A program made the translations under genes and the position numbers. Below are positions 7,800 through 16,063 of a stretch of DNA of 41,305 nt, in pieces (within the stretch, counting starts at the first letter, position 1; every line of letters begins with the position of its first letter). Below the pieces are notes generated by a model. That model had not been told where the DNA came from. It ran no database searches and saw only the letters and a list, made by a program, of their open reading frames with translations. The DNA is taken from positions 1 through 41,305 of the forward strand of contig LOEV01000142.1 in assembly GCA_001516065.1 (NCBI GenBank). Reading direction: 5' to 3'. The DNA comes from Alphaproteobacteria bacterium BRH_c36. Its GTDB lineage: Bacteria > Pseudomonadota > Alphaproteobacteria > Rhizobiales > Hyphomicrobiaceae.

Positions 7800-8768
7800 T
7801 CAGTCCCGCTTGCCGGACTTTTCGGTCCAGAGGCGGGCGGCCCGCGGCGGCAGATCCTTGGCTGTGATAACGCCATCACTGTCGAGATCAAGCTTGGAGA
7901 ATTTTGCCTGTGACTTTGCCAGGTATTCTTCCTTGCTGACGCTACCGTCGTTGTCGGTATCAAGGCGGCCGATAAGCTTCTTCTTCAAATACGCCATGCG
8001 TTCGGCGCCGCGAGCCCGGATTTCGTCGGCGTCGATGAAGCTATCGTTGTTGGCATCGCGCCGTGCAAAACGTTCGGCGCTGCGTTCGACGGCGTCATCG
8101 ATAGTGCGAGCCCAGCCCGACCGATTGCCGCCTCGATGGTGCCAGCCATGCCGTTTGCGATCCTTGAGGTCACGTCCGCGCCAGCGACGACGGTCACCGT
8201 CGGCGCGATCTTCGGCACTGCCTGTTTCAGCCGACTTGCCGGCTCCTTCCGTAGAAGCGGTACCTTCCGACGGCTTATTGTCTGATACAGCGCCATCGCC
8301 GCGACCCTCGCTTTCGGTGCGCTCACCACGATGCATCCTGCGATCGCGGTCGCGCATTTCGAAGCGCTTTCTGGCTTGGGCTTCGTATTCGTCGTTGGAA
8401 ATCCTTGCGTCGCCGTCGGTGTCGAAATCCTTGATAGCCCGGCGTGCGTAATAGTCGGCCGTCTCGTCCATTTCCTTGAAGAGTTCGGCTTCGGTGAGCT
8501 TGCCGTCGGCGTCGGTGTCAAGTTCGCTGAAGCGCTTTTCCTTCGGCGCCAGGAATTCCGCCTTGGTCACTACGCGGTTTTCGTCGGCATCCATGCCACG
8601 CAGTTTGCGGAAACCCTTCCTGCCGCCACCGTGATGACGGCCGTAGCCGCCGTGATGCTCGCCGCCTTTCCAGCCGCGCGCCGACACGGTGTCCGTTGCG
8701 GCGCTCAAGGCGAAAATGCTGAGTGCGCCAACAAGGCCGGCGCCGATCGCTAGGTGAAGTTTTGACAT
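7800..8768 (-). CDS. Secreted multi-EF-hand calcium-binding protein
   Basis: This is a 322-residue protein with a signal peptide (about 1-30) and six EF-hand-like loops at about 60-71, 84-95, 116-127, 238-249, 270-281 and 294-305. The best are DTDADGKLTEAE, DTDNDGSVSKEE and DLDSDGVITAKD; the first (DADENRVVTKAE) is degenerate. After the signal peptide is a Gly/His-rich stretch (GGEHHGGYGRHHGGG), and between the two triplets of EF-hands is a charged, probably disordered linker (about 140-225). I chose the ATG at 8768, with AGGAAG upstream, because it begins the signal peptide; upstream in-frame codons look non-coding. The stop is 5 bases from the ECF sigma start. It could be a periplasmic calcium or metal sensor feeding the sigma cassette, which is inference. 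Confidence 0.88.
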   Translation of the reverse strand: MSKLHLAIGAGLVGALSIFALSAATDTVSARGWKGGEHHGGYGRHHGGGRKGFRKLRGMDADENRVVTKAEFLAPKEKRFSELDTDADGKLTEAELFKEMDETADYYARRAIKDFDTDGDARISNDEYEAQARKRFEMRDRDRRMHRGERTESEGRGDGAVSDNKPSEGTASTEGAGKSAETGSAEDRADGDRRRWRGRDLKDRKRHGWHHRGGNRSGWARTIDDAVERSAERFARRDANNDSFIDADEIRARGAERMAYLKKKLIGRLDTDNDGSVSKEEYLAKSQAKFSKLDLDSDGVITAKDLPPRAARLWTEKSGKRD

Positions 8769-9024
8769 GCTCTCATTCGCTTCCTGTTGATAATGCGGAC
8801 AGTGCATTGGGGTCCTCAATGGCAACAACGGCCGGGAGCCCGGAAATCCGTCGCAGCGAGACAAGTTTTTTCAGTACAGAATTTTTCGGTTCCGGTGCGA
8901 ATTCGTAGCATGCCGGCGAGCGGGCATTTGCGCGGCAGGTGAAAAGCCCTACGGTCCCGCCGTAATTTCTCACGAGGCCGCAACCACGGCACGATCCGTC
9001 GAATATCGAGGAGGGCAGACGTCG

Positions 9025-10320
9025 ATGAACGTTCTCGTACTTGGAGCCTACGGGCTGATTGGGCAGGCGGTCGTGCGGGAACTCGTGGCGCGCGGTCATG
9101 ACGTCATTGGCCTGGCGCGTGCGGCAGCGCGCGGAGAGAAGCTGTTGCCGGAGGTCCGGTGGATTGCCGGTGATCTCAATCAACTGCTGTTTCCGGAGGA
9201 CTGGGACGGACACCTTGCCGGCATCGATGCGGTCGTCAACGCCTCGGGGGCCTTGCAGTCGGGGATGCAGGATGATTTGGGACGCGTGCAGCGGGATTCG
9301 ATCGTGGCGCTGATCGGTGCGTGCGCGCAGGCCGGCGTTTTGCGATTTGTGCAGATCTCGGCGCCGGGAGCGGAACAACATGCGGCGACGGAGTTCATGG
9401 CGACCAAGGGCGAAGCCGACGCGGCTCTGCGGGCGAGCAGTCTGGAGTGGGTCATCCTGAAACCGGGTCTGGTAATCTCGGAGACGGCCTACGGTGGCAC
9501 CAGCCTGATCCGGATGCTGGCGGCGTTTCCCGTTGTGCAGCCGATCGCGCTGGCGGATGCGCGGCTGCAGTCGATCGATGTGCGCGACGTCGCCCGTGCG
9601 GTGGCCCGCGCGCTGAGCGAGCCTGGGCTAGCGCAGGAGGATTTCGATCTCGTCGCGCCGCAAAGCCAGTCGCTCGAAGAGATTGTCCTGACGTTCCGCG
9701 ACTGGCTCGGGTTCTCGCGGCCGGCCGCGGTGTGGCGATTGCCGCTTTGGCTCGCGATGGCGATGGGCCGCATAGCCGACGTTGCGGGACATCTCGGCTG
9801 GCGGGCGCCGCTCAGGACGACGGCGCTCAAGGTTCTGGACGGTGATGTGATCGGGGATCCGGAACCGTGGCGAACGGCGACCGGAGAAGAATTCTTATCG
9901 TTGGCCGAAACCCTCAAAAGAATGCCGGCGACACGGCAGGAGCGCATGTTCGCACGCGTGCAGCTGGTGTTTCCTGTCGCCGTCGTTCTATTCGCCATGT
10001 TCTGGATCGCTTCGGGTGTCATCGGACTTTGGCAGATGACGCGGGCGGCGAGCCTCATTGCCGGCCAGGTTGGCGAAATGGCGGCCTCCGTTTCGGTGGT
10101 TGGCGGTGCAGTCGTCGATATGTCGGTTGGAGCGGCAATGCTGGTGCGGCAAACGTTCGTTCCCGCGTGTATCGCCGCTGTGCTTGTTTCGGTCGCCTAT
10201 CTCATTCTCGGCAGCTTCTTGACGCCTGAACTTTGGGCGGATCCGCTTGGGCCGCTCATGAAGATCTTCCCCGTAATCGGCGTCGGGCTGATGCTAATTG
10301 CGATGGCGGAGGAGCGCTAA
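9025..10320 (+). CDS. NAD(P)-binding SDR-family protein fused to DoxX-like membrane domain
   Basis: This 431-residue protein has two parts. Residues 1-300 form an atypical/extended short-chain-dehydrogenase fold: a dinucleotide loop GAYGLIGQ (7-14), then DAVVNASGAL, a RFVQISAPGAE strand and a substrate-side region typical of the NDUFA9/YwnB-like SDRs. Residues about 310-431 hold four hydrophobic segments resembling the DoxX-like domain. Proteins with this SDR plus DoxX layout are common in proteobacteria, and their reaction is not established. The stop overlaps the start of the DUF2269 gene (TAATG), so the two are coupled. The canonical YxxxK catalytic pair is not obvious, consistent with an atypical SDR. 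Start is the ATG after GGAGGGCAG. Confidence 0.88.
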   Translation: MNVLVLGAYGLIGQAVVRELVARGHDVIGLARAAARGEKLLPEVRWIAGDLNQLLFPEDWDGHLAGIDAVVNASGALQSGMQDDLGRVQRDSIVALIGACAQAGVLRFVQISAPGAEQHAATEFMATKGEADAALRASSLEWVILKPGLVISETAYGGTSLIRMLAAFPVVQPIALADARLQSIDVRDVARAVARALSEPGLAQEDFDLVAPQSQSLEEIVLTFRDWLGFSRPAAVWRLPLWLAMAMGRIADVAGHLGWRAPLRTTALKVLDGDVIGDPEPWRTATGEEFLSLAETLKRMPATRQERMFARVQLVFPVAVVLFAMFWIASGVIGLWQMTRAASLIAGQVGEMAASVSVVGGAVVDMSVGAAMLVRQTFVPACIAAVLVSVAYLILGSFLTPELWADPLGPLMKIFPVIGVGLMLIAMAEER

Positions 10321-10796
10321 TGGAGTGGGTGGAGTTACTTCGGTGGCTGCACGTCATCGGGTCTGCCGTGCTGCTCGGGACGGGGGCGGGAATAGCGTTC
10401 TTCATGGTCATGGCGCATCGGACGGGCGATGCGAAACTTATCGCCCATACGGCGCAAACGGTGGTGACCGCCGACGTCATCTTCACGGCGACGTCGGTCG
10501 TCATGCAGCCAGTCACGGGGGTGCTGCTCGCTAAAGCAACGGGGTGGGGCCTTGGCGAGGGGTGGATCGTCGTCTCGCTGGCGCTTTACGTGTTGGCGGG
10601 GATGTTCTGGCTGCCGGTTGTTGTCATACAGTTGCGCCTGCGCGATCTCGCCAGAGCCGCCGACAGGGAGGGACGCGAATTGCCGGAACTCTATCACCGG
10701 CTGTTCCGGATATGGTTTGCGAGCGGGTTTCCAGCCTTCTTTGCCGTGCTGGCTATTGTCTGGCTGATGATCGCGCGGCCGGAGATTTCCCTTTGA
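10320..10796 (+). CDS. DUF2269 integral membrane protein
   Basis: This 158-residue protein has about four hydrophobic segments (near 7-28, 45-70, 78-102 and 132-152). It begins MEWVELLRWLHVIGSAVLLG, the usual opening of DUF2269 proteins, and retains the family's tract at HTAQTVVTADVIFTATSVVMQPVTG. The ATG shares one base with the TAA of the SDR/DoxX gene. The function of the family is unknown; the consistent pairing with the SDR/DoxX fusion suggests a joint membrane redox or lipid role, which is inference. Confidence 0.85.
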   Translation: MEWVELLRWLHVIGSAVLLGTGAGIAFFMVMAHRTGDAKLIAHTAQTVVTADVIFTATSVVMQPVTGVLLAKATGWGLGEGWIVVSLALYVLAGMFWLPVVVIQLRLRDLARAADREGRELPELYHRLFRIWFASGFPAFFAVLAIVWLMIARPEISL

Positions 10797-10808
10797 CGGC
10801 GATATCAT

Positions 10809-10840
10809 AAAAAAGCGGCGTCCCAATGACTGGAACGCCG
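10809..10840 (-). terminator. Rho-independent terminator for the small secreted protein gene
   Basis: Read on the minus strand, CGGCGTTCC, a 7-base loop and GGGACGCCG (one G-U pair) are followed by GCTTTTTT. It starts about 40 bases beyond the stop of the gene at 10882-11205. It also lies just after the convergent DUF2269 stop, but there is no T-run in the plus direction. Confidence 0.85.
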
Positions 10841-10881
10841 GATTTCAGGGTTGCGCGTGTTGGTGAACTTCCGCTCGATGC

Positions 10882-11205
10882 TCAGTTCCCGTAGTCGAAC
10901 GAGTCGGGAAAAAGAGTGCCTGTCTCGTCCTTCTGGAAGCTGACCTCAACGGTGATGGATTCACCGTCTGAGGCGGGGCAGGTTGCGGTCAACGTGACGG
11001 CGTCATCTTCGACCTTCTCGGAAAACTTAATGGGTTTTTCGCACGGCTCGAGAATGGAGACGGCGCTGGCAACCGCCGAAAGAGCTGTCGCGGATTTGAA
11101 GTAGCGGGAGAAGTCGACGTCGGCTGCAAAGCCTGACGAGGTTGCTGCAACGAGCAGCGTGCCGCAAATCAATCCGCTGCTGAGAATGTTCTTAACCGGA
11201 TTCAT
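10882..11205 (-). CDS. Small secreted protein of unknown function
   Basis: This is a 107-residue protein with a signal peptide ending near SSGFAADVD. The mature part is about 80 residues, mixed helix then beta (VTLTATCPASDGESITVEVSF), with two cysteines (in LEPCEKP and TATCPAS) that could form a disulfide. I chose the ATG at 11205 because GGAGAC lies about 7 bases upstream and it begins the signal peptide; an in-frame start at 11259 would add a non-signal leader. I recognise no family. It has its own terminator and probably stands alone. Confidence 0.7.
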   Translation of the reverse strand: MNPVKNILSSGLICGTLLVAATSSGFAADVDFSRYFKSATALSAVASAVSILEPCEKPIKFSEKVEDDAVTLTATCPASDGESITVEVSFQKDETGTLFPDSFDYGN

Positions 11206-11428
11206 CGTTGTCTCCATGAAACGCGAGCCGTTCGACCATCGGACCGGTGGAAAATCCACCGGGTGTGCTTCGAGCGGGCTCGGCTGAGCTGGCTTTAAAC
11301 GGGAGCGCGCCTTGTGAGGGCGAGCACCGGGGAAAATCTAGTCGTCGATTTCGTGGTGGTGTTCAAGTGCTGATTGTCCGTTCGCTGTCGCAAAGGGATT
11401 GTCGGAAGCTTGAACCTGAGGAGAGAAG

Positions 11429-11461
11429 GTGAACGGCGCATCTCGAAGAAGCGCCGTTCAC
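11429..11461 (-). terminator. Strong hairpin after the polyampholyte gene
   Basis: GTGAACGGCGC (11429-11439) and GCGCCGTTCAC (11451-11461) form a perfect 11-bp stem with an 11-base loop. It lies 17 bases beyond the stop of the gene at 11478-13943. The following tract on the minus strand is CTTCTCTCC, pyrimidine-rich but not a clean T-run, so it is a probable but atypical terminator or mRNA 3'-end stabiliser. Confidence 0.6.
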
Positions 11462-11477
11462 TTATATCGCAACGTCG

Positions 11478-13943
11478 TTAAATGCAGCCCCTGCCTGGAA
11501 CGCGGCGTTTACCAGGCGGGCAAGGGCGGGGACCCTTGTTTGCGTTGGCCTGTTGTTTGGCGCGCTGCTTGGCTTGCTGTTGCGCCCTTTGCTTGGCCTG
11601 CTGGTTAGCGCGCTGCTTGGCCTGCTGGTTGGCGCGCTGCTTGGCCTGCTGGTTAGCGCGCTGCTTGGCCTGCTGGTTGGCGCGCTGCTTGGCTTGCTGG
11701 TTGGCGCGCTGCTTGGCCTGGGCGTTCTTGCGGGCAGCGGCAGCCTTGGCGGCTGCATTTTGCTTTGCCTGGGCCGCTCTCTTTGCAGCCGCAGCCTTGT
11801 TCGCGGCAGCCTTGCGCTTGCCGGCAGCCGCTTTCTGCTTGGCGGCAGCTTGGCGTGCAGCCGCTGCTTTCTTCGCAGCGTTGGCCTTTTGCCTGGCAAG
11901 AGCTGCCTTTTTGTTGCCGGCGGCTTTCTTACCTGCGGCCGCTTTCTGTTTGGCGAGAGCCGCTTTCTTGGCGGCCTGTTTTCTGGCGGCGGCGTTCTTT
12001 GCTGCCAGGGCCTTCTTGTTTCCAGCTTTCGTGGCGGCCTGCTTGTTGGCAGCACGCTTCTTGGCGAGCGCGGCCTTGGTCTTGGCAGCCTTGGCCTTGG
12101 CTGCGGCTTTATTGGCGGCTGCGCCTTTCTTGCCGGCCTGCTGCTTGGCTAACGCAGCTTTCTTCTTGGCCAGTGCGGCCTGCCTGGCTGCGGCCTGGCG
12201 CTTTGCGATGGCAGCATTTTTGCCTGCTTTCTGGCCTTTGGGACTGAATTTGCGACCTGCCTTCTTGGCAGCAAGTGCCTTCTTGGCGGCTTTGCCGTTA
12301 CGGATGCGATTGGCGTTCTTCGGCTTGAACAAGCCGGGCTTGCCGGCAATCCCGCCGGGCTTGCGCTTGGCGCCGAGCGTGGCCTTGGCAGGAATGAGAC
12401 GCCCCTTGCCAGCAAGCGCCTTCGGTTTGCGCTGTACGAAGCCACGATTCTGGTTCAGGCCCCAGCCGGGCTTGAAGGCCTTCGGACGGTTCGGCTTGAT
12501 GAAGTTGATGTTGATCGTCGTGCTGTTCGGACGGTTCCTGGCGAACGCCACCGGACGGTTCCACCAAGGGCGCTGCCAGCGCGGCTGAGCGACGGCAGCG
12601 AAGACGATCGCACCACCGAACAAGGAAATGACGGGCGTTACGATAATCGGCGGACGAATGAAGATCGGCGGCGGCAGGGGCTCGTAATAGACTTCCGTAT
12701 AGCCGTAGTCGTCGTAATAACCCGGGTAATCATACCAGTCGTCAACGTACTCTTCGACATCGTCTACGACGTAAACCGGATCATAGTCGATCGTCTCCAC
12801 CGGCTCCTCGTAGTAGTCATCCCTTGGCGCGCGGTAGGGCTTCTTGGGTTGGCGGCGCGGTCCGGAGGAATATGATTTTTCGTCGACTTCGACGATGTCG
12901 GAGTCGACCTCTTGAGACTCACCCTCGACACCTTCCTCGGCAATAGCAACTTCATCGCCTTCCGCTTCGCCGGCCTCATCCAAGGCAGCGACGTCCTGGT
13001 TTTCGGCAGGTTCACCTTGCGGGCCTTCGGCAAGTTCAATTTCGTTATCGATTTCGTTGCCAGCCAGATCGGCGTCGCCCTGGGCCTCTTCGTCGCCTGG
13101 AGCGACTTCTGCGGCATCGGCGAGTTCAGCCGATTCGCCTTCCTGGATGCCGGTCAGCGCGACGTAGAGCTGATACTCGGTTGAAACGGGGAGAGAGTCC
13201 TCCAGCTTGTCGCAGGACAGCGCGTTCTTGTCTGGATCGTAGACGGGGTGCATGTAGGCGTAGAGCTGGCGCGTCGTGAATGTCTGCATGCCAATTTCGA
13301 GTTTAACGCCATCGGCTATCTCGGCTTCCTGCGGCTCCTGGGTTGCGATGACCTGCTGGGAAACGGCTGCCATATCCTGGATCGAAAACTTCTGGCCCCA
13401 CGAAACCAGCTCATCCTTGCCGGTTACCTCAAGCGCCTCGCGCAGGCCGGTGAGCATAGGGTCAAGTTTGCCTTCGAGAATCGAGTCGTCCTTGTTTTCG
13501 GCTGCCTTGGCGAGAGTTCCGTAGAGCGCCTGACCGCCCTTGTCGTCAAAGGCAGGGCCCCAGGAAACGGAATCGTACTCATCGCTCATGATGGCGATTT
13601 TGGCGTCCTTGTCGGATCCGGACTTGCTGCCGAATATGAACTTGGGCACCTTGCGGGTTTCGCCAGCAATGCGCTGTTGTTTCCAGCGGTAGACTGCGCG
13701 CGCGACGGCTGGGGGTTTACCGTCCTTCAATACGGTCAGGAGATTCTCCAGACCTTTGCCGCTGCGTTCTTTCGAGACGGTGCAGCGCGAGAGCTTGGGA
13801 TCCAGTTCTATCGACCGGGCAAGGGCAGCAATATCGACGTTGTCGTCGCTCTTTGCGTCCTCGGCGCTAACTTGAGTCCAACCTGTTGCCAGCAAGAGCG
13901 GGACGGCGGCTATTCGGATTATCGATCGTCTTGGCCCAGACAT
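11478..13943 (-). CDS. Large secreted polyampholyte protein with acidic and Lys/Ala-rich halves
   Basis: This is an 821-residue protein of no family I recognise. In order: signal peptide (1-27); a folded-looking domain (about 30-265); a Glu/Asp-rich segment (about 267-357); a Tyr/Asp/Pro-rich segment (about 358-425); a short hydrophobic stretch (about 428-452); then about 370 residues rich in Lys, Ala, Gln and Arg, resembling histone-H1-like tails. Near its end, seven 8-residue units of the type AKQRANQQ occur in tandem. It closes with CPPGKRRVPGRGCI, a Cys-Pro motif that could form a disulfide. The ATG at 13943 begins the signal peptide and has an AGGGAAT site; upstream in-frame codons look non-coding. 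A structural, surface-coat or polyanion-binding role is possible but unproven. Confidence 0.85.
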   Translation of the reverse strand: MSGPRRSIIRIAAVPLLLATGWTQVSAEDAKSDDNVDIAALARSIELDPKLSRCTVSKERSGKGLENLLTVLKDGKPPAVARAVYRWKQQRIAGETRKVPKFIFGSKSGSDKDAKIAIMSDEYDSVSWGPAFDDKGGQALYGTLAKAAENKDDSILEGKLDPMLTGLREALEVTGKDELVSWGQKFSIQDMAAVSQQVIATQEPQEAEIADGVKLEIGMQTFTTRQLYAYMHPVYDPDKNALSCDKLEDSLPVSTEYQLYVALTGIQEGESAELADAAEVAPGDEEAQGDADLAGNEIDNEIELAEGPQGEPAENQDVAALDEAGEAEGDEVAIAEEGVEGESQEVDSDIVEVDEKSYSSGPRRQPKKPYRAPRDDYYEEPVETIDYDPVYVVDDVEEYVDDWYDYPGYYDDYGYTEVYYEPLPPPIFIRPPIIVTPVISLFGGAIVFAAVAQPRWQRPWWNRPVAFARNRPNSTTININFIKPNRPKAFKPGWGLNQNRGFVQRKPKALAGKGRLIPAKATLGAKRKPGGIAGKPGLFKPKNANRIRNGKAAKKALAAKKAGRKFSPKGQKAGKNAAIAKRQAAARQAALAKKKAALAKQQAGKKGAAANKAAAKAKAAKTKAALAKKRAANKQAATKAGNKKALAAKNAAARKQAAKKAALAKQKAAAGKKAAGNKKAALARQKANAAKKAAAARQAAAKQKAAAGKRKAAANKAAAAKRAAQAKQNAAAKAAAARKNAQAKQRANQQAKQRANQQAKQRANQQAKQRANQQAKQRANQQAKQRAQQQAKQRAKQQANANKGPRPCPPGKRRVPGRGCI
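11560..11727 (-). repeat. Seven tandem 24-bp coding repeats
   Basis: Units start every 24 bases with GCGCGCTGCTTGGC (the second unit is diverged). They encode the AKQRANQQ-type octapeptide of the polyampholyte protein. Bases at the unit junction alternate between TTA and TTG in units 2-5, suggesting the array grew partly by 48-bp duplication. Such an array is prone to length change by slippage, always in frame. Confidence 0.9.
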
Positions 13944-14411
13944 ATTGAGATTCCCTGATCTTGATCTGTAGTCAGCCCGCACGACCGACGCCGCGCAAAG
14001 CAATGATGCATCACTCCAACCATGCTGCCAGCATGCGGATGAATATGCTATAAATGTACCGATCAGTTCCGGCCCACAGTTACCTGAGGAACAACGTAAC
14101 AGTGTTCCGGATCTGGCATTTGCTTGCCTGTGCGGCGAACTCCTGAGCAAATGTCAGAACCATAAGGAACACTAGCAACTCTATGATTCTAATGTAGCTT
14201 TTGTACCTGACGTTTGGTTTCGAATCCAGCCGCAAGCGGGTACCAAACGTTAGGTGCGCTACACTAGCACGATTGGGCCCGGACCGACATCCCGCCGCAG
14301 CCGCGGACCCGCGGCGCATTTTGCAGATTATTAACCGTTTTTGCCGAAATCCCGGCGGCGCACGAAGCCGAGCAGGGCCGGCTTTTACGTGGGGCCCGCA
14401 ATGCCCTCTAT
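13944..14411. other. 468-base intergenic gap with a CTAG-bounded palindrome
   Basis: There is no credible gene between the polyampholyte start and the CXXCW-protein stop. It holds a palindrome of family 1 (14189-14267, listed separately) and AT-richer DNA around 14030-14060 and 14310-14350. The promoter of the polyampholyte gene must lie near 13950-14150; no clear sigma-70 match was found by eye. Confidence 0.6.
14189..14267. repeat. CTAG-bounded imperfect palindrome (family 1, copy B)
   Basis: The outer arms are CTAATGT (14189-14195) and ACACTAG (14261-14267). The inner arms are GTACCTGACGTTTGGT (14203-14218) and ACCAAACGTTAGGTGC (14242-14257), which match at 14 of 16 positions as reverse complements. 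The left flank, CAACTCTATGATT, closely matches the left flank of copy C (CAACTCTCTGATT before 25279), so B and C share about 40 bases of related sequence. Confidence 0.8.
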
Positions 14412-14996
14412 TTATTCACTGACAACGGTTACTGGAACGGGCACTGCCGGTGCCGTCGGGTTGTCCCATTCGGCCCATCCGTCGATGCCGTCGGGATACC
14501 AGTAGATGTTGGTATAGCCGTAGCCGGCGGCCCTCTTCACCGCGTTCCATGCCATCCAGCAATCAGCCTTGCAATATATGAGGATGGCGCCGGATTTGTC
14601 GCCGCCCGTGACGGCTTTCAGGTTTAGCGCAAAGTAGCGATCGAGAACGGCGTCGGGGTTGCCGCGTCCAACGTCGGGCAGCCACTTCGATCCTGGGATG
14701 TTCGCGTGCGTCTCGCTCAAACGCCATTGGCCCGTGTTAGGATCGAACCCGGCTCCTGTCGATGGCAGTACGTCGATGAAGGCGACTTTGCCCTCCTTGA
14801 AGAATTCCTCGACCTCTTGGGTACCAACGCGTGTCGCTCCAGGAGCGGTGTCGGGCACCACTGCGCGATAATGAGAGATCCTGTATCCGCTCGCGGGATC
14901 GATGTGAGCGTGTTGCGCACAGGCCTGAGAGCCGAGCAGCATGAGACAGGCGGTGAAAAGTCCAGCACCGCTCCGCATCCATCCCGCTCGCGACAT
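14412..14996 (-). CDS. PQQ-dependent catabolism-associated CXXCW-motif (rhodanese-like) protein
   Basis: This 194-residue secreted protein has a signal peptide ending near SQACAQ. Its body is rhodanese-like: EEFFKEGKVAFIDVLPS, IPGSKWLPDVGRG, then ILIYCKADCWMAWNAVKRA and GYTNIYWYPDGIDGW. The Cys-Lys-Ala-Asp-Cys-Trp site marks the family annotated in methylotrophs and pseudomonads as PQQ-dependent catabolism-associated. I chose the ATG at 14996, with AAGG upstream, over an in-frame start at 15068 that would overlap the upstream gene. It follows the beta-propeller gene by 32 bases on the same strand, and both diverge from the cytochrome/xoxF block. A thiol-relay or maturation role in the quinoprotein system is inferred from context. 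Confidence 0.86.
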   Translation of the reverse strand: MSRAGWMRSGAGLFTACLMLLGSQACAQHAHIDPASGYRISHYRAVVPDTAPGATRVGTQEVEEFFKEGKVAFIDVLPSTGAGFDPNTGQWRLSETHANIPGSKWLPDVGRGNPDAVLDRYFALNLKAVTGGDKSGAILIYCKADCWMAWNAVKRAAGYGYTNIYWYPDGIDGWAEWDNPTAPAVPVPVTVVSE

Positions 14997-15028
14997 TGCC
15001 TTATGATCCTTCGCGAAGTTCACGTCGT

Positions 15029-16063
15029 TCAATCGGTTCGCTTCGATCCCTTCAGCGCCAGCCCCCATGGGTAGCGGCCGACCGTGATCGACTTCACCGC
15101 CCGCAATGTCGTGGTGTCGATCGCCGTCACGTCGTTTGAAACGCCATTGGTGGTGAAAAGCATCTTCTCGTCGGCCGAGAATGCAAGATGCCAGACGCGC
15201 TGGCCGACCAGAATGTATTTCGTCACCCTTTTTGTCGCTACGTCGATCACGGCCACACGGTTTGCCGGCCCAAGGGCGACGAACGCAGTCTTGTCATCCT
15301 TGGTCAGCTTTATTCCGACCGGCTGAATCACATCTTCCGTCAAGCCGGGGATTTCGAAACTCAGCTTGTCTTCGATTCTGCGTTCGGCCATGTCGATGAT
15401 GGATACCGTACCGCCGATCTCCGCGGACACCCAGAGCTTGGCGCCGTCGGAAGTGAACTCCGCGTGGCGGGGGCGCTGGTCGACGAGGATGTTGTCGGTC
15501 ACTTCGAACGTCGCGGTGTCGATCAGGTGCGCCATGTTGGTCGTTTCCGACGTCGTGACAGCGATCCTTTTGCCGGGGGAGATGGCGACACCCTCGGGCT
15601 CGATGCCGACGTCAATCTGACGGATAACCTGGCGTGTCTCCAAGTCGACAACGGTAGTGACGGCATTGTCTTCGTTGGCGATGTAGAGCTGCTTGCCGTC
15701 GTGTGTCACTGCGAACTGTTCGGGATCTTCGCCGGAGGGGAGATCGTAAACATGCTTGTCGGTCGCAGCATCGTAGACCTGGACGGCGTCGCTGTCGCTG
15801 GCGCAGACGTAGAAGAATTTCTGGTCGGGAGAAAAGGCGATTCCGCGCGGGCGCATGCCTACCGCGAACGTGCGGACGACTTCAAGCGTGCCGGTGTCGA
15901 TCACCGAGATCGAGTTGTCCTTTTCGTTGGAGACGTAGAGTTCGGCGGCACCGGCTGCTGCGCCGCCGGCAAGGTAGGCGCAGACGCCGGCACAAGCGGC
16001 GAGGCGAGCGGACCAGATCAATCGAGTCAATCTCACAGCTTCAACTCCCTGGCGGCGCGACAC
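15029..16063 (-). CDS. PQQ-dependent catabolism-associated beta-propeller protein
   Basis: This 344-residue secreted protein has a basic N-terminus and signal peptide (cleavage near GAAAGAAEL). The rest is YVTN/NHL-like propeller blades, each with a strand such as ELYVSNEKDNSISVIDTGT, RGIAFSPDQKFFYVCASDSDAVQVYD, QLYIANEDNAVTTVVDLET, KLWVSAEIGGTVSIIDM, TAFVALGPANRVAVIDVAT and LFTTNGVSNDVTAIDTTT, giving about six or seven blades. This matches the propeller protein found next to PQQ-dependent alcohol dehydrogenases. Its reaction is unknown; a periplasmic scaffold or partner for a quinoprotein is the common suggestion. It starts 237 bases from the divergent cytochrome c gene. Confidence 0.88.
   Translation of the reverse strand: MSRRQGVEAVRLTRLIWSARLAACAGVCAYLAGGAAAGAAELYVSNEKDNSISVIDTGTLEVVRTFAVGMRPRGIAFSPDQKFFYVCASDSDAVQVYDAATDKHVYDLPSGEDPEQFAVTHDGKQLYIANEDNAVTTVVDLETRQVIRQIDVGIEPEGVAISPGKRIAVTTSETTNMAHLIDTATFEVTDNILVDQRPRHAEFTSDGAKLWVSAEIGGTVSIIDMAERRIEDKLSFEIPGLTEDVIQPVGIKLTKDDKTAFVALGPANRVAVIDVATKRVTKYILVGQRVWHLAFSADEKMLFTTNGVSNDVTAIDTTTLRAVKSITVGRYPWGLALKGSKRTD

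Noticed and set aside
11560-11727. Regular short repeats resembling a CRISPR array
   Set aside because: There are no unique spacers, the units are contiguous, and they encode a protein repeat in frame.
11482-12588. Plus-strand frames of up to 368 residues rich in Leu, Ala and Cys
   Set aside because: They are the mirror of the Lys/Ala/Gln repeat tail of the minus-strand polyampholyte gene; no ribosome site or domain.
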